Below, one piece after another: positions 45,121 to 54,248 of a stretch of 64,000 bases of DNA. The stretch is from Devosia rhodophyticola (GTDB lineage Bacteria; Pseudomonadota; Alphaproteobacteria; Rhizobiales; Devosiaceae): positions 558,001 through 622,000 of the forward strand of contig NZ_CP118247.1 of assembly GCF_028816475.1 (NCBI RefSeq). Direction: 5' to 3'. Made by a program: the position numbers and the translations under genes. Under the pieces are notes generated by a model. The model saw only the letters and a program-made list of their open reading frames with translations, did not search any database and had not been told where the DNA came from. The stretch's first letter is position 1; each line of letters opens with the position of its first letter.

Positions 45121-46739
45121 GGTGAATTCCCCGCCAGACCAACCGCTGCAACATAGCGCGCCGGATCAATCAGGTCACGGGCGCCGCGCTGGGCAGCATC
45201 AAGAAGATAGTTTGGCGCCAGCCCGACGATCATGATGGCTGCGACCAGCACCACGCAGGGCCATAGGGCCAGCCGACTGTCGCGCCGCCCCAGCGGTTCG
45301 ACCGGGGCCAGGGAATGTTCAGAGTTCTCCCCTTCCACCCCTGCGCGCCAGAAAATATGGGCCCAGAGCCTTGTTCCCGCAATAAGGGTGAAAAAGGCAT
45401 TGAGCAAAAGCGCGACGATGATGGCGATGCCATAATAGTCGGGCGGCATGCCCGCTGTCGTGCCGCTTGCCGCGTCCATTCCCGCCTGCAACAGCAGGAG
45501 TTTTGGCCAGAACCCGAGGAACGGCGGCACCCCGGCGGCGGCCAGCACCAGCAGCAGGAACAATGCCGAGACAACCGAATTGGCAGCATAAACGCCCCCC
45601 ATCTGACGGCTGTCCGTTTGGCCGGTAACTTTTTCGACCAACCCTGCCACCAGATAAAGCGCGGTCATGACCATCATCGAATGCACGATATACACGCCCG
45701 ATCCGGCCACGCCATTTTGCGAGGGCAAGGCGATACCGGCCAAAATCACACCAATACCGCCCATGACGATAAAACCCATGGCCCGGCGCAGGTTGGTTTC
45801 GGCAATCGCACCTAGCGGCGAAATGACCAGTGTCAGCACGGCGATGACGACCAGCACCGGCTCCAGCGTGTCGCGGCTGTCGGGCAGCAGCAACACAAGC
45901 ACGCGCAACAGTGCATATATCCCGACCTTGGTTAGCAGGCCCGCAAACAGCGCCGACACCACGGCGGGCGGGGTATGATAGGAGGCTGGCAGCCAGGCAT
46001 TGAGCGGAAAAGCCGCCGCTTTCATGCCGAACGCCAGCAACATCAATGTCGCAACGCCCACCATTGCGGCCGAATTGGCGTGCGGCGCAGCGCCGATGAT
46101 ATCGGCCATATTGAGCGTGCCCAGCAACCCGTAAATCAGCCCGAGCGCCAGCAGGAAGAATGTCGTGGCCAGAAAATTGAGGAAGGCATATTTCAGCGCG
46201 CCGTCCAGCTGGATCGCCTTGCCGCCGTTTACAATCAGGCCGAACGAGGAAATCAGCATCACCTCGAACCAGACGTAAAGATTGAACAAGTCCCCGGTCA
46301 GGAACGAACCGGTGACACCGGCCAGCAGCAAAAGGATCAGCGCATAGTAGCCATCGAGTCCGAAATCGGCGTGGCGTTCGCTTTGCGAATAGACCAGCAG
46401 CAGCATGGTGACCATGGCGGCAATCAGGGCAAATCCGGCGCCAAATATGTCGGCGGTAAAACTGATGCCGAAGGGCGGCAACCATTTGCCCATGGTCATG
46501 CTGACCGGGCCATTCTGGAGCACGTGTGCCAGCAGCACGCCATCGCAGGCAATGATCGCGCCGACAATCACCATGGCAATACCGGCGTGATAGTTCTTGG
46601 CGTGCCGCGTCATCAACAAAAGAGCGGCCCCCATCAGGGCAAGCACCAGTGGCAAGACGATCACCCAGTCACCGGCCGGGGTCAGGGTCGAAATCATTGC
46701 TTCTGGCAATTCTGCGGCGGGGTGTGCGCTGGTGGCCAT
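45117..46739 (-). CDS. mrpD: Mrp antiporter subunit D (NuoN/L-like proton channel)
   Basis: 540 residues, about 14 TM helices; proton-conducting antiporter core of the complex I type (LYVWFEVMLISSFGLIV, FGMKAAAFPLNAWLPASYHTPPAVV). The start may be the later Met in AMISTLTPAG. It exchanges protons with MrpA for Na+/K+. Starts 9 bp after mrpC. Confidence 0.93.
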   Translation of the reverse strand: MATSAHPAAELPEAMISTLTPAGDWVIVLPLVLALMGAALLLMTRHAKNYHAGIAMVIVGAIIACDGVLLAHVLQNGPVSMTMGKWLPPFGISFTADIFGAGFALIAAMVTMLLLVYSQSERHADFGLDGYYALILLLLAGVTGSFLTGDLFNLYVWFEVMLISSFGLIVNGGKAIQLDGALKYAFLNFLATTFFLLALGLIYGLLGTLNMADIIGAAPHANSAAMVGVATLMLLAFGMKAAAFPLNAWLPASYHTPPAVVSALFAGLLTKVGIYALLRVLVLLLPDSRDTLEPVLVVIAVLTLVISPLGAIAETNLRRAMGFIVMGGIGVILAGIALPSQNGVAGSGVYIVHSMMVMTALYLVAGLVEKVTGQTDSRQMGGVYAANSVVSALFLLLVLAAAGVPPFLGFWPKLLLLQAGMDAASGTTAGMPPDYYGIAIIVALLLNAFFTLIAGTRLWAHIFWRAGVEGENSEHSLAPVEPLGRRDSRLALWPCVVLVAAIMIVGLAPNYLLDAAQRGARDLIDPARYVAAVGLAGNSP

Positions 46740-46748
46740 ATCAGTAAC

Positions 46749-47117
46749 TCAAGGGGGCTGCGGCCCGTTTCTGGGTTCGGCCACCCGCATATTGTCGGTA
46801 TTGTCGGCGTCCAGTGATTGGTAGGAGCGATATGCCAGCACCAGTAGAAACGAGAACATGGCAAAGCCGATGACAATGGCGGTCAGGATCAGCGCCTGCG
46901 GCAGCGGATTGGCAATCTGGGTTTCGGGTTGATCCAGCCCGTCGGGCACAATCGGGGCGATTGCGCGCATCAGCCGACCAGCGGTAAAGATCAGGAGATT
47001 GACCCCGTTGCCGAGCACGACAACGCCTAACAGCATTCGAATGAGCGAACGGGACAGCAGAAAATAGATGCCAAAGACAAAGAAAAGGCCGGCGAGCGCT
47101 GCGATCATATATTCCAT
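46749..47117 (-). CDS. mrpC: Mrp antiporter subunit C (NuoK-like)
   Basis: 122 residues with three TM helices and VLGNGVNLLIFTAG, DPLPQALILTAIVIGFA-type motif (here NPLPQALILTAIVIGFA). Its ATG shares a base with the restored mrpB stop (TAATG). Confidence 0.93.
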   Translation of the reverse strand: MEYMIAALAGLFFVFGIYFLLSRSLIRMLLGVVVLGNGVNLLIFTAGRLMRAIAPIVPDGLDQPETQIANPLPQALILTAIVIGFAMFSFLLVLAYRSYQSLDADNTDNMRVAEPRNGPQPP

Positions 47118-47541
47118 TAGCTGATCGCCCCCCGTCGTCTTCCAGCGCCAGCGCCACCGAAGTCAGTGTGCCAAAGACAACGAAAAACACCCCGATATCA
47201 AAAACCATGGGGGTGGAAAACGGGATGGTATCGCTTCCCACGGGCAGGTAGAGCCAGATGCTGGTCAGAAATGGTGAGCCGGTAAACAGCGACATCAGCC
47301 CCGAAAGTGCGGCGATGAAGACGCCAAATCCAGCATAGCCGAGCGGATCGAATTTGAGCGCGTTGCGGACCGCCTCGACTCCCGAAGCCATACCGAAAAC
47401 TGCCATGGCGGAGGCCGCGATCAGCCCGCCGATAAAGCCGCCACCGGGCTCATTGTGGCCGCGTAGGCTGACATAGATCGCAAAAACGATCATGACGGCA
47501 ACGATAAACGGGGCGATGGTGCGAAAGATTACAGTTTTCAT
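47117..47541 (-). CDS. mrpB: Mrp antiporter subunit B; frame disrupted at 3' end
   Basis: The first 134 residues match MnhB: HNEPGGGFIGGLIAASAMAVF, four TM helices, ending VVFGTLTSVALALED. Then a run of six C (plus strand 47128-47133) is one base short: adding a base gives DDGGAIS and a TAA that overlaps the mrpC ATG (141 aa, the usual MnhB length). As read, the frame instead runs through mrpC to 46741. Probably a sequencing error. Confidence 0.82.
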
Positions 47542-49907
47542 TACCGCTCCTTCGTCCGGCTACGGATCAGGACCAGAATGGCGATACCGGCGGCCATGAC
47601 CACGGAAATTTCGCCCAGCGTATCCAGTCCACGATAGTCCACCAGAATGACGTTGACGATATTGCGTCCGTGCGCAATCGGCAGGCTGGTGGCGGTGAAG
47701 AAATCACTGAGGCGTGTATCAAGCGTGCCGGTCAAAATAACCATCAGCATCAGCGCGACGCCAACCCCACAAACCAGCGCGATCAGACCATCACGGAAAA
47801 TATCCTCATAGGGCCGATTATCACGCTCGCGCAGATTGAGGCGTGTCATGACCAAAGCGAGAATGACCACCGACAAAATTTCGACCATGAACTGAGTAAA
47901 GGCCAGATCGGGCGCGCCGAACAGCAGGAAGATCAGGGCAATGGACGTCCCCTGAACGCCCAGCGCCAGGATTGATCCCAAACGATTGCGCGCGACCAAC
48001 AGGGCCACGAGCCCGACCACGGCCATGCCCAAAACGATCCACTCATAGGCCATCATTGTGGGCAACAGCGGATGGGCAATCCATTCACTAAACGGCAGCA
48101 GCACGTCATAACCGTGATTGAGCGCCAGCGGCAGCACCATGGCCAGGGCCAGAGCGACAAAAACGATCTGCAAATAGCGTTCCAGCCGTCCGTGATGCAA
48201 CAATCGGGTGGTCGCGCCCGCAAAGCGGATGAGGCCGAACATCAGGCCGTCAAAAGCGCGATCAGCGTTGGGCAGATGCTGGGTTGCCCGACGCGTCATA
48301 CTGCGCATTCCAACGAGTTGGAAGAACACCAACGCGCCCAACGCCCAGGTCAGGGCCGAAAGGAATGGAATTAGGCCGGTAAAATCAGGCACCAGAGTCA
48401 AATGCGATTCAACCTCGACATTCATGATTGCCGATGCGGTCGGCACCAGAACAGTGTGACCAAACCATGCGGTCGCCACCGCCATGGCGATCCCCAGAAC
48501 GCCAAGCACCAGCGGGCCGATGACCAGACCGGGCGAGCCTTCGTGCGGATGTTTTGGTGTGGGCAACAGCGGGCCGAAGAACGGCTTGATGGCAATCGCC
48601 AGTCCAACGCCCGCCAGCAGCGCATTGCCGACAATGGCCACCAGCAGCAAGACGATCTGCTGCCAGTCTGGATTGGCGAGCGCAAGATACATTTCTTCCT
48701 TGGCCAGATAGCCCACGGTCAGCGGTAGACCGACCATGGCCAGCGCCGCCATGATGGCGGCGGCAAAGGTCAGCGGCATCTTGGTGCGCAGCCCGCCGAG
48801 CGCTGTGATATCGCGCGTACCGGTGCCGTGATCAATGGCGCCGACCAGCATGAAAAAGCCTGCCTTATAGAGAGCGTGGGCGACAAAATAGACCACCATG
48901 CCCGAAATGGCGGCCTCGCTGCCCACGCCGATCAACAATACGAGCAGGCCGAGTGAGGCGATGGTGGATTGGGCCAGCATTTGCTTCATGTCAGTCTGGC
49001 GCAGCGCAGAAATGCCGCCCCACAACAGAGTCACACTACCAAATATGGTCAGGATCGCGGTCCAGGCCACCGTCTCGCCTAGTACCGGGGTCAGGCGCGC
49101 CAACAGGTAAACGCCTGCCTGCACCATGGTGGCCGAATGGAGAAATGCCGAAACCGGGGTCGGCGCTTCCATGGCGTTGGGCAGCCAGAAATGGAACGGA
49201 AACTGGGCCGATTTGGTGAAGGCCGCGCCCAGAAACAGGATCAGCACCAGCGGATAAAGTGCATCGGCGCGTACCGTATCGCCCAGCCCGCGCAGCGCGC
49301 TCAACTCCCACTCGCCGGTCAGTTGATGCATGACGATGACACCCAACAGCAGCGATAGCCCGCCAATATTGGTAACGATTATCGCCTGAATAGCGGCACG
49401 GCGCGCCGCCTGGCGGGTGTGATCGAAGCCGATGAGCAGGAAGGAGGTGACGGCGGTCAATTCCCAGAAGGTAAAGAGCGCCACCATATTGTCGGACAGC
49501 ACCAGCCCCAGCATGGCGCCCATGAATGCCAACAGAAAGCTCATGAAGCGGCCTTGATGGGTGTGGCCCGACACATATGCGCCCGAATAAAGCACGATCA
49601 GCGTACCAATACCCGAAATGGTCAGCGCAAAGGTGAGGCTCAGCCCGTCAATATAAAATGACAACGCCAGATTATAGCTTGGCACCCAGGCCAGACTGGC
49701 GCGGATGACCTCGTGGTGCATCACCGGTTCTATGAACTGGGTAAGAAACAGAAATATTCCGGCGGGAACCAGCGCCATGATCCAGCCGACGTGGCGGCCG
49801 GTGCCGCGCAGCACCATCGGCGCCACCAGGGCGGCAAGAAATGGCGCGATGGCGACCAGGACAATACTCAGATCAAGCGACAATCCCAAATCCGGCAATT
49901 TCCCCAA
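47541..49907 (-). CDS. mrpA: Mrp antiporter subunit A (MrpA/PhaA)
   Basis: 788 residues, about 20 TM helices: NuoL-like core (FWELTAVTSFLLIGFDHTRQ, FPFHFWLPNAMEAPTPVSAFLHSATMV) plus the C-terminal MbhD/MbhE-like region (DLAFTQFMVEILSVVILALV). The start is TTG at 49907 or a nearby TTG. The stop overlaps mrpB. First gene of mrpABCDEFG, which confers pH and Na+/K+ tolerance in rhizobia (pha genes). Confidence 0.94.
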   Translation of the reverse strand: MGKLPDLGLSLDLSIVLVAIAPFLAALVAPMVLRGTGRHVGWIMALVPAGIFLFLTQFIEPVMHHEVIRASLAWVPSYNLALSFYIDGLSLTFALTISGIGTLIVLYSGAYVSGHTHQGRFMSFLLAFMGAMLGLVLSDNMVALFTFWELTAVTSFLLIGFDHTRQAARRAAIQAIIVTNIGGLSLLLGVIVMHQLTGEWELSALRGLGDTVRADALYPLVLILFLGAAFTKSAQFPFHFWLPNAMEAPTPVSAFLHSATMVQAGVYLLARLTPVLGETVAWTAILTIFGSVTLLWGGISALRQTDMKQMLAQSTIASLGLLVLLIGVGSEAAISGMVVYFVAHALYKAGFFMLVGAIDHGTGTRDITALGGLRTKMPLTFAAAIMAALAMVGLPLTVGYLAKEEMYLALANPDWQQIVLLLVAIVGNALLAGVGLAIAIKPFFGPLLPTPKHPHEGSPGLVIGPLVLGVLGIAMAVATAWFGHTVLVPTASAIMNVEVESHLTLVPDFTGLIPFLSALTWALGALVFFQLVGMRSMTRRATQHLPNADRAFDGLMFGLIRFAGATTRLLHHGRLERYLQIVFVALALAMVLPLALNHGYDVLLPFSEWIAHPLLPTMMAYEWIVLGMAVVGLVALLVARNRLGSILALGVQGTSIALIFLLFGAPDLAFTQFMVEILSVVILALVMTRLNLRERDNRPYEDIFRDGLIALVCGVGVALMLMVILTGTLDTRLSDFFTATSLPIAHGRNIVNVILVDYRGLDTLGEISVVMAAGIAILVLIRSRTKER

Positions 49908-50085
49908 ATATGCTGCCGAATCTGGCGAGCTGGACCGGCGTCAATCTAACGATTGAACGCCATCGAACAAGCCTAAAGGGGCGTTCTCCCCTCGCAATCT
50001 GCGTTTTTGCGGCCTACATCTGCACTCGATTCTTCTATCAATGCGTTTTGGTCACACCAATCCGCCTCAATATCGGGATGGTTAC

Positions 50086-52164
50086 ATGCCTCACCGCCTA
50101 CCACCAGTCGCCAAAACCAACACTCATCTCGCCACTTTTCACGGCGTGACCCGCGATGATCCCTATCATTGGCTGCGGGCTGATAACTGGCAGGAAGTGA
50201 TGCAGCGGCCGGAAACGTTGGCCGACGATATCCGCGCCTATCTCGAGGCCGAAAACGATTATTTCGAAGCCGAGTTCGGTGCGCCCACCGACAAGCTGCA
50301 GGAAAATATCTACAAGGAGATTCGCGGGCGCATCAAGGAGGACGACAGCGGCGTGCCGACCCCGGACGGCCCGTTCGCCTATAATTCGCGCATGCTCGAA
50401 GCCAAGCAATATCCCCAGATCGTGCGCACGGCGCGCGATGGCGGGCCAGAAACCGTCCTGCTCGATTGCAATCTGGAAGCGGGCGAGGATTATTTCGGCT
50501 TTGCCGGTGCCGAACACGATCCTTCCCACCGGTTCCTCGCCTGGGCGGCGGATCGCAGCGGCTCGGAATATTATGACATCGTGATCCGCGATCTTGAGAC
50601 TGGCAGGGACAGTCCCGAAATCATCGCCAACACCGCTGGTGCTTATGTCTGGGCCCCAGATAGCTCGGCGATCTATTATACCGAATATGATGATAATCAC
50701 CGCCCCTATCGGGTGCGCCTGCACGTCATCGGCACCGACCAGACCAGCGATGCCATTGTCTTTGAGGAAAAAGACCCCGGTTTTTTTGTCGGCGTCGGCA
50801 TTACGCTCTCCAATAATTTCATCGTCATTGATGCCCATGATCATCAGACCTCCGAATGCTGGTTGATTGATGCCCATGCCGGTGGCGCGCCACGGCTGGT
50901 TGCGCCACGGGTCACCGACCGCGAATATGAAGTGGATGAGCGTGACGGTACGCTTTTCATTCGCACCAATGCCGACGGGGCCGAGGATTTCAAGATCGTC
51001 ACCGTGTCCGCCGATGCGCCCGCCGTCGAAAGCTGGGTTGATCTCGTGCCCCATGTGTCGGGCGTGCTGGTCCTCGACATCATTGTGATCAAGAATCATT
51101 TGCTGCGGCTCGAGCGGTTTGAGGGCCTGCCGCGCATCGTGGTGCGCGATCTGCGTAACGGCCACGAGGAAACCGTCCGGTTCGAAGAGGAAGCCTATGC
51201 GCTTGGCATGTCGGTCGGCTTTGAGTTCGATACCTCGGTGTTCCGTCTGACCTATTCGTCCCCCACCACCCCGTCCCGCACCTATGATGTCGATCTTGAA
51301 ACCGGGGTGCGCACCCTGCTCAAGGAACAGGAAGTGCCCTCGGGGCACGATCCGGCTGACTATGTCACCCGGCGTCTGTTCGCCACCGCGGCCGATGGGG
51401 AAACGGTGCCCGTGACCGTGCTCTACAAAGCGGGCCTTACGCTCGACGGCACCGCTCCTGCCCTGCTTTATGGCTATGGCGCCTATGGCATGGCGATGCC
51501 GGCCGCTTTTTCGGTATCAGCTCTGTCGCTGGTGGATCGCGGCATGGTCTATGCCATTGCCCATATTCGGGGCGGCATGGAAAAGGGCTATGGCTGGTAC
51601 GCCAAGGGTCGGCGCGAGTTCAAGTCCAACACTTTTACCGATTTCATCGCCGCTGGCGAAATGCTGATCGAGCAAGGCTTTACGGCCAAGGGGACGATTA
51701 TTGCCCATGGCGGCTCGGCCGGCGGCATGCTGATGGGCGCTATCGCCAATCTGCGCCCGGATCTCTGGGGCGGCATTGTGGCACAGGTGCCGTTCGTCGA
51801 TGTGCTCAATACCATGCTCGATGAAACCCTGCCGCTGACGCCGCCGGAATGGCCCGAATGGGGTAACCCTCTGATTTCGCCCGAAGATTATGCCCGCATT
51901 GCCGCTTACGCGCCCTATGAGCAGGTCAGCGCCCAGGATTATCCGCCGATTTTCGCGCTGGCGGGGCTTACCGATCCCCGGGTAACCTATTGGGAACCAG
52001 CCAAATGGGTGGCTAAACTGCGCGCAACCAAGACCGGGAATGCACCGTTGTACCTGCGCACCAACATGGGCGCAGGCCATGGTGGCGCATCGGGGCGTTT
52101 TGATCGGATCAAGGAAACAGCCATAAGTTACGCATTTGCACTAAAGGCGGCTGGATTGGAATGA
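50086..52164 (+). CDS. ptrB: Oligopeptidase B (S9A prolyl oligopeptidase family)
   Basis: 692 residues, start at MPHRLPPV with GGGATGG upstream. An N-terminal seven-bladed propeller (about 70-400) gates the alpha/beta hydrolase domain. Catalytic triad: S544 in GGSAGGML, D630 in LTDPRV, H665 in AGHGG. The lengths and spacings agree with E. coli oligopeptidase B (S532, D617, H652), which cleaves small peptides after Arg/Lys in the cytoplasm. Confidence 0.94.
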   Translation: MPHRLPPVAKTNTHLATFHGVTRDDPYHWLRADNWQEVMQRPETLADDIRAYLEAENDYFEAEFGAPTDKLQENIYKEIRGRIKEDDSGVPTPDGPFAYNSRMLEAKQYPQIVRTARDGGPETVLLDCNLEAGEDYFGFAGAEHDPSHRFLAWAADRSGSEYYDIVIRDLETGRDSPEIIANTAGAYVWAPDSSAIYYTEYDDNHRPYRVRLHVIGTDQTSDAIVFEEKDPGFFVGVGITLSNNFIVIDAHDHQTSECWLIDAHAGGAPRLVAPRVTDREYEVDERDGTLFIRTNADGAEDFKIVTVSADAPAVESWVDLVPHVSGVLVLDIIVIKNHLLRLERFEGLPRIVVRDLRNGHEETVRFEEEAYALGMSVGFEFDTSVFRLTYSSPTTPSRTYDVDLETGVRTLLKEQEVPSGHDPADYVTRRLFATAADGETVPVTVLYKAGLTLDGTAPALLYGYGAYGMAMPAAFSVSALSLVDRGMVYAIAHIRGGMEKGYGWYAKGRREFKSNTFTDFIAAGEMLIEQGFTAKGTIIAHGGSAGGMLMGAIANLRPDLWGGIVAQVPFVDVLNTMLDETLPLTPPEWPEWGNPLISPEDYARIAAYAPYEQVSAQDYPPIFALAGLTDPRVTYWEPAKWVAKLRATKTGNAPLYLRTNMGAGHGGASGRFDRIKETAISYAFALKAAGLE

Positions 52165-52265
52165 TCGTTCTGACCTAAACAATTGTTGCCGTGTCACAAA
52201 CGGCCTATATCAATGCGACCACCCAACGCGTCCAGCGTCGAGATTTTCACCAACCGGAGGCTATT

Positions 52266-52871
52266 ATGTCCACCAAGTTTACTTTGCCCGAATTGCCCTA
52301 TGCCTATGATGCGCTGGGACCCCACATGTCTGCTGAAACGCTTGAGTTTCACCACGACAAGCATCACCAGGCCTATGTGACCAACGGCGAAAAGCTACTC
52401 GAAGGCTCGGGTCTGGAAGTGCTGGCGCTCGAAGACATCGTCAAGGAAGCCTTTGGCAAGAATGCAGGCCTGTTCAATAATGCCGGCCAGCACTACAACC
52501 ATACCCACTTCTGGAACTGGATGAAGCCCAATGGCGGCGGCAAAAAATTGCCCGGCGCACTGCAGGCAGCCATTGATTCCGATCTCGGGGGCTTTGACAA
52601 GTTCCGCGCCGATTTCATCGCAGCGGGCACGACTCAGTTTGGTTCAGGCTGGGCCTGGCTGTCGCTCAAGAACGGCAAGCTCGAAGTTTCAAAGACTGCA
52701 AACGGGGAAAGCCCGCTGGTCCACGGCGGCAAGCCGCTGCTGGGCGTCGATGTGTGGGAGCACTCCTATTATATCGATTACCGCAATGCGCGGCCAAAGT
52801 ACCTTGAAGCCTGGTTCGACAATCTGGTGAACTGGGAACATGTCGAGCTGCTGTTTGAAGAAGCCCGCTAA
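52266..52871 (+). CDS. sodB: Superoxide dismutase, Fe/Mn type
   Basis: 201 residues starting at MSTKFTLPELPYAYDALGP with CCGGAGG upstream. Metal ligands are in EFHHDKHHQAYV, QHYNHTHFW and VDVWEHSYYIDYRNARP; FGSGWAWL is the family signature. Cytoplasmic detoxification of superoxide. Metal specificity (Fe or Mn) cannot be decided by eye, though the sequence looks like the Fe/cambialistic branch. Followed by a repeat element and a terminator. Confidence 0.95.
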   Translation: MSTKFTLPELPYAYDALGPHMSAETLEFHHDKHHQAYVTNGEKLLEGSGLEVLALEDIVKEAFGKNAGLFNNAGQHYNHTHFWNWMKPNGGGKKLPGALQAAIDSDLGGFDKFRADFIAAGTTQFGSGWAWLSLKNGKLEVSKTANGESPLVHGGKPLLGVDVWEHSYYIDYRNARPKYLEAWFDNLVNWEHVELLFEEAR

Positions 52872-52960
52872 AGCATCGTGCGGAAAAGTGGACACCGGTT
52901 TTCCGCAAAAAAACGACGCGACATAAAAAACTGGAGCGCAAGTTCCGATTCTATCGGAAC
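52872..52960. repeat. Rhizobial-type intergenic palindromic repeat (RIME-like)
   Basis: AAGCATCGTGCGGAAAAGTG, then CACCGGTTTTCCGC, matches a repeat widespread between genes in Rhizobium, Mesorhizobium and Brucella. GCGGAAAA (52880-52887) pairs with TTTTCCGC (52899-52906), and a second hairpin is GTTCCGAT (52942-52949) with ATCGGAAC (52953-52960). Confidence 0.65.
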
Positions 52961-52996
52961 GCCCGGTGTTCCAGGGTTTAATCGACCGCACGATTT

Positions 52997-53023
52997 CGCC
53001 GACTCTCCTGAGTCGGCGTTTTC
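52997..53023 (+). terminator. Intrinsic terminator downstream of sodB
   Basis: CGCCGACTC, a TCCT loop, GAGTCGGCG (9-bp stem, 52997-53018) then TTTTCC. About 130 bp past the sodB stop, after the repeat element. Confidence 0.85.
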
Positions 53024-53124
53024 CTGTGCACTACCAATTAAGAACTAATCATTAGCCGAACTGGCCACTTCATCCGCGCGCTCACCCATGATAACAGTTT
53101 GTTTACCATTGGGAGGAGCACCAG

Positions 53125-53670
53125 TTGAACCAGACTGTCCGGGTCATCGCCATAATCGCTGCAAACAGTGCCCTTTCGTCCATTCTTGCTATGGTGGTGA
53201 GTGGTGACACGCGGTTGCGCGTCCGGCAATTTGACAGTGTTCAGGGCCTGCGCGCCTATATGCGCGTTGCCCCTGTTGATGTGCTGGTCTGCGATTTTGA
53301 CAGTAAAAACGCCCCGGCTGGCGATCTGGTCTATGACCTGCGCCGCGACGAACTTATTGAAAACGCAGGTTTTTCCGCAATTGGACTGACCCGGTCAATC
53401 ACCACAACGACGCGACATCGCGCAATCCGCGCCGGCATTGACGAGGTCATCGTCAAGCCCATGTCGCCACGTCATATCCTGACTCGCGTGCAGGCTCATG
53501 TACGCAAACCCCGGCCGACCATTGCCAGCGGTAGCGGCTATCGCGGCCCGGATCGGCGCGACCGTGTCAGTTTTGCGCATCGCCCGATCCAGCCAATGCG
53601 CCGCTATACGGACAATGTCGTACCGCTGTTCCCCGATCGCCGCGCCGCGCCCGAACATCCCGGCCTTTAA
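53125..53670 (+). CDS. Receiver-domain protein with incomplete acidic pocket
   Basis: 181 residues from a TTG start supported by GGAGGAGC 5 bp upstream. Receiver fold: VRVIAIIAANSALSSI, phospho-acceptor region VLVCDFDSKNAP (D57/D59), IGLTRS, K111 in IVKPMSP. The pair of acids usually found at the end of strand 1 is missing (AAN), so Mg2+ binding and phosphorylation may be impaired. A 50-residue basic tail (GPDRRDRV) has no DNA-binding domain. Stand-alone gene. Confidence 0.72.
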   Translation: MNQTVRVIAIIAANSALSSILAMVVSGDTRLRVRQFDSVQGLRAYMRVAPVDVLVCDFDSKNAPAGDLVYDLRRDELIENAGFSAIGLTRSITTTTRHRAIRAGIDEVIVKPMSPRHILTRVQAHVRKPRPTIASGSGYRGPDRRDRVSFAHRPIQPMRRYTDNVVPLFPDRRAAPEHPGL

Positions 53671-53689
53671 TTAAGCCTATCGTTCCCGA

Positions 53690-54247
53690 TCAATGGACTT
53701 CGTTGATCAGCCGGTTGACCCGGCTCCACAAATCTTCAACCGTTTCGGAAAACTGAACGATCCGCTCGTACCCTCTAAGGCCGGGTGACAAGACGTCAGC
53801 CGCATAGCCACGCAGGACTTCAAAGGCGCGATGCTTGTTGAGGAACACGACCGGGCAACTATGGCCGGCAGCCTTTGCCGATGTCCATGCGCCAAACAGG
53901 CCCGTCGCGCTATCAAGCGAACCGGGCAACCCGATAAAGGCATCGGCGAGTTCGCCAACCCGCTCCCAACGCTGGTCCCTGTCAGCAATCACTTCCACTG
54001 GAATACCGGTCAGCGCTCTTGGCAAAACCATGCCGGCATCGGCAACGATGGTCACGGCTCCACCCGCGGCGCGGGCCGCCGTGATCAGGGGCACCGGCAG
54101 AATGCCATTTTCAGCCAGACATAGAATTTTTGCGCCGCGCCGCGCAAAATAGGTCCCGGCCTGCCCCATCAGGCTGGCGCGTTCGGGGTCGCCTGGCCCC
54201 TTGTCCGAAGCAAAAACGGCCAGCATCGGATGCGCAATCGTGGCCAT
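53690..54247 (-). CDS. LOG/SLOG-like nucleotide-binding protein
   Basis: 185 residues. Rossmann-like core: MLAVFASDKGPGDPERASLMG, GAKILCLAENGILPVPLI, and GELADAFIGLPGSLDSATGLFGAW, the place where LOG enzymes carry PGGxGTxxE. The catalytic motif is altered, so cytokinin-type phosphoribohydrolase activity is doubtful. It may bind a nucleotide or molybdenum cofactor. Two bases separate it from the ATPase gene. Confidence 0.6.
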   Translation of the reverse strand: MATIAHPMLAVFASDKGPGDPERASLMGQAGTYFARRGAKILCLAENGILPVPLITAARAAGGAVTIVADAGMVLPRALTGIPVEVIADRDQRWERVGELADAFIGLPGSLDSATGLFGAWTSAKAAGHSCPVVFLNKHRAFEVLRGYAADVLSPGLRGYERIVQFSETVEDLWSRVNRLINEVH

Positions 54248-54248
54248 C

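Noticed and set aside
46741..47541. Long MrpB extension
   Set aside because: Product of a one-base frameshift; mrpC lies in the same bases in the correct frame.
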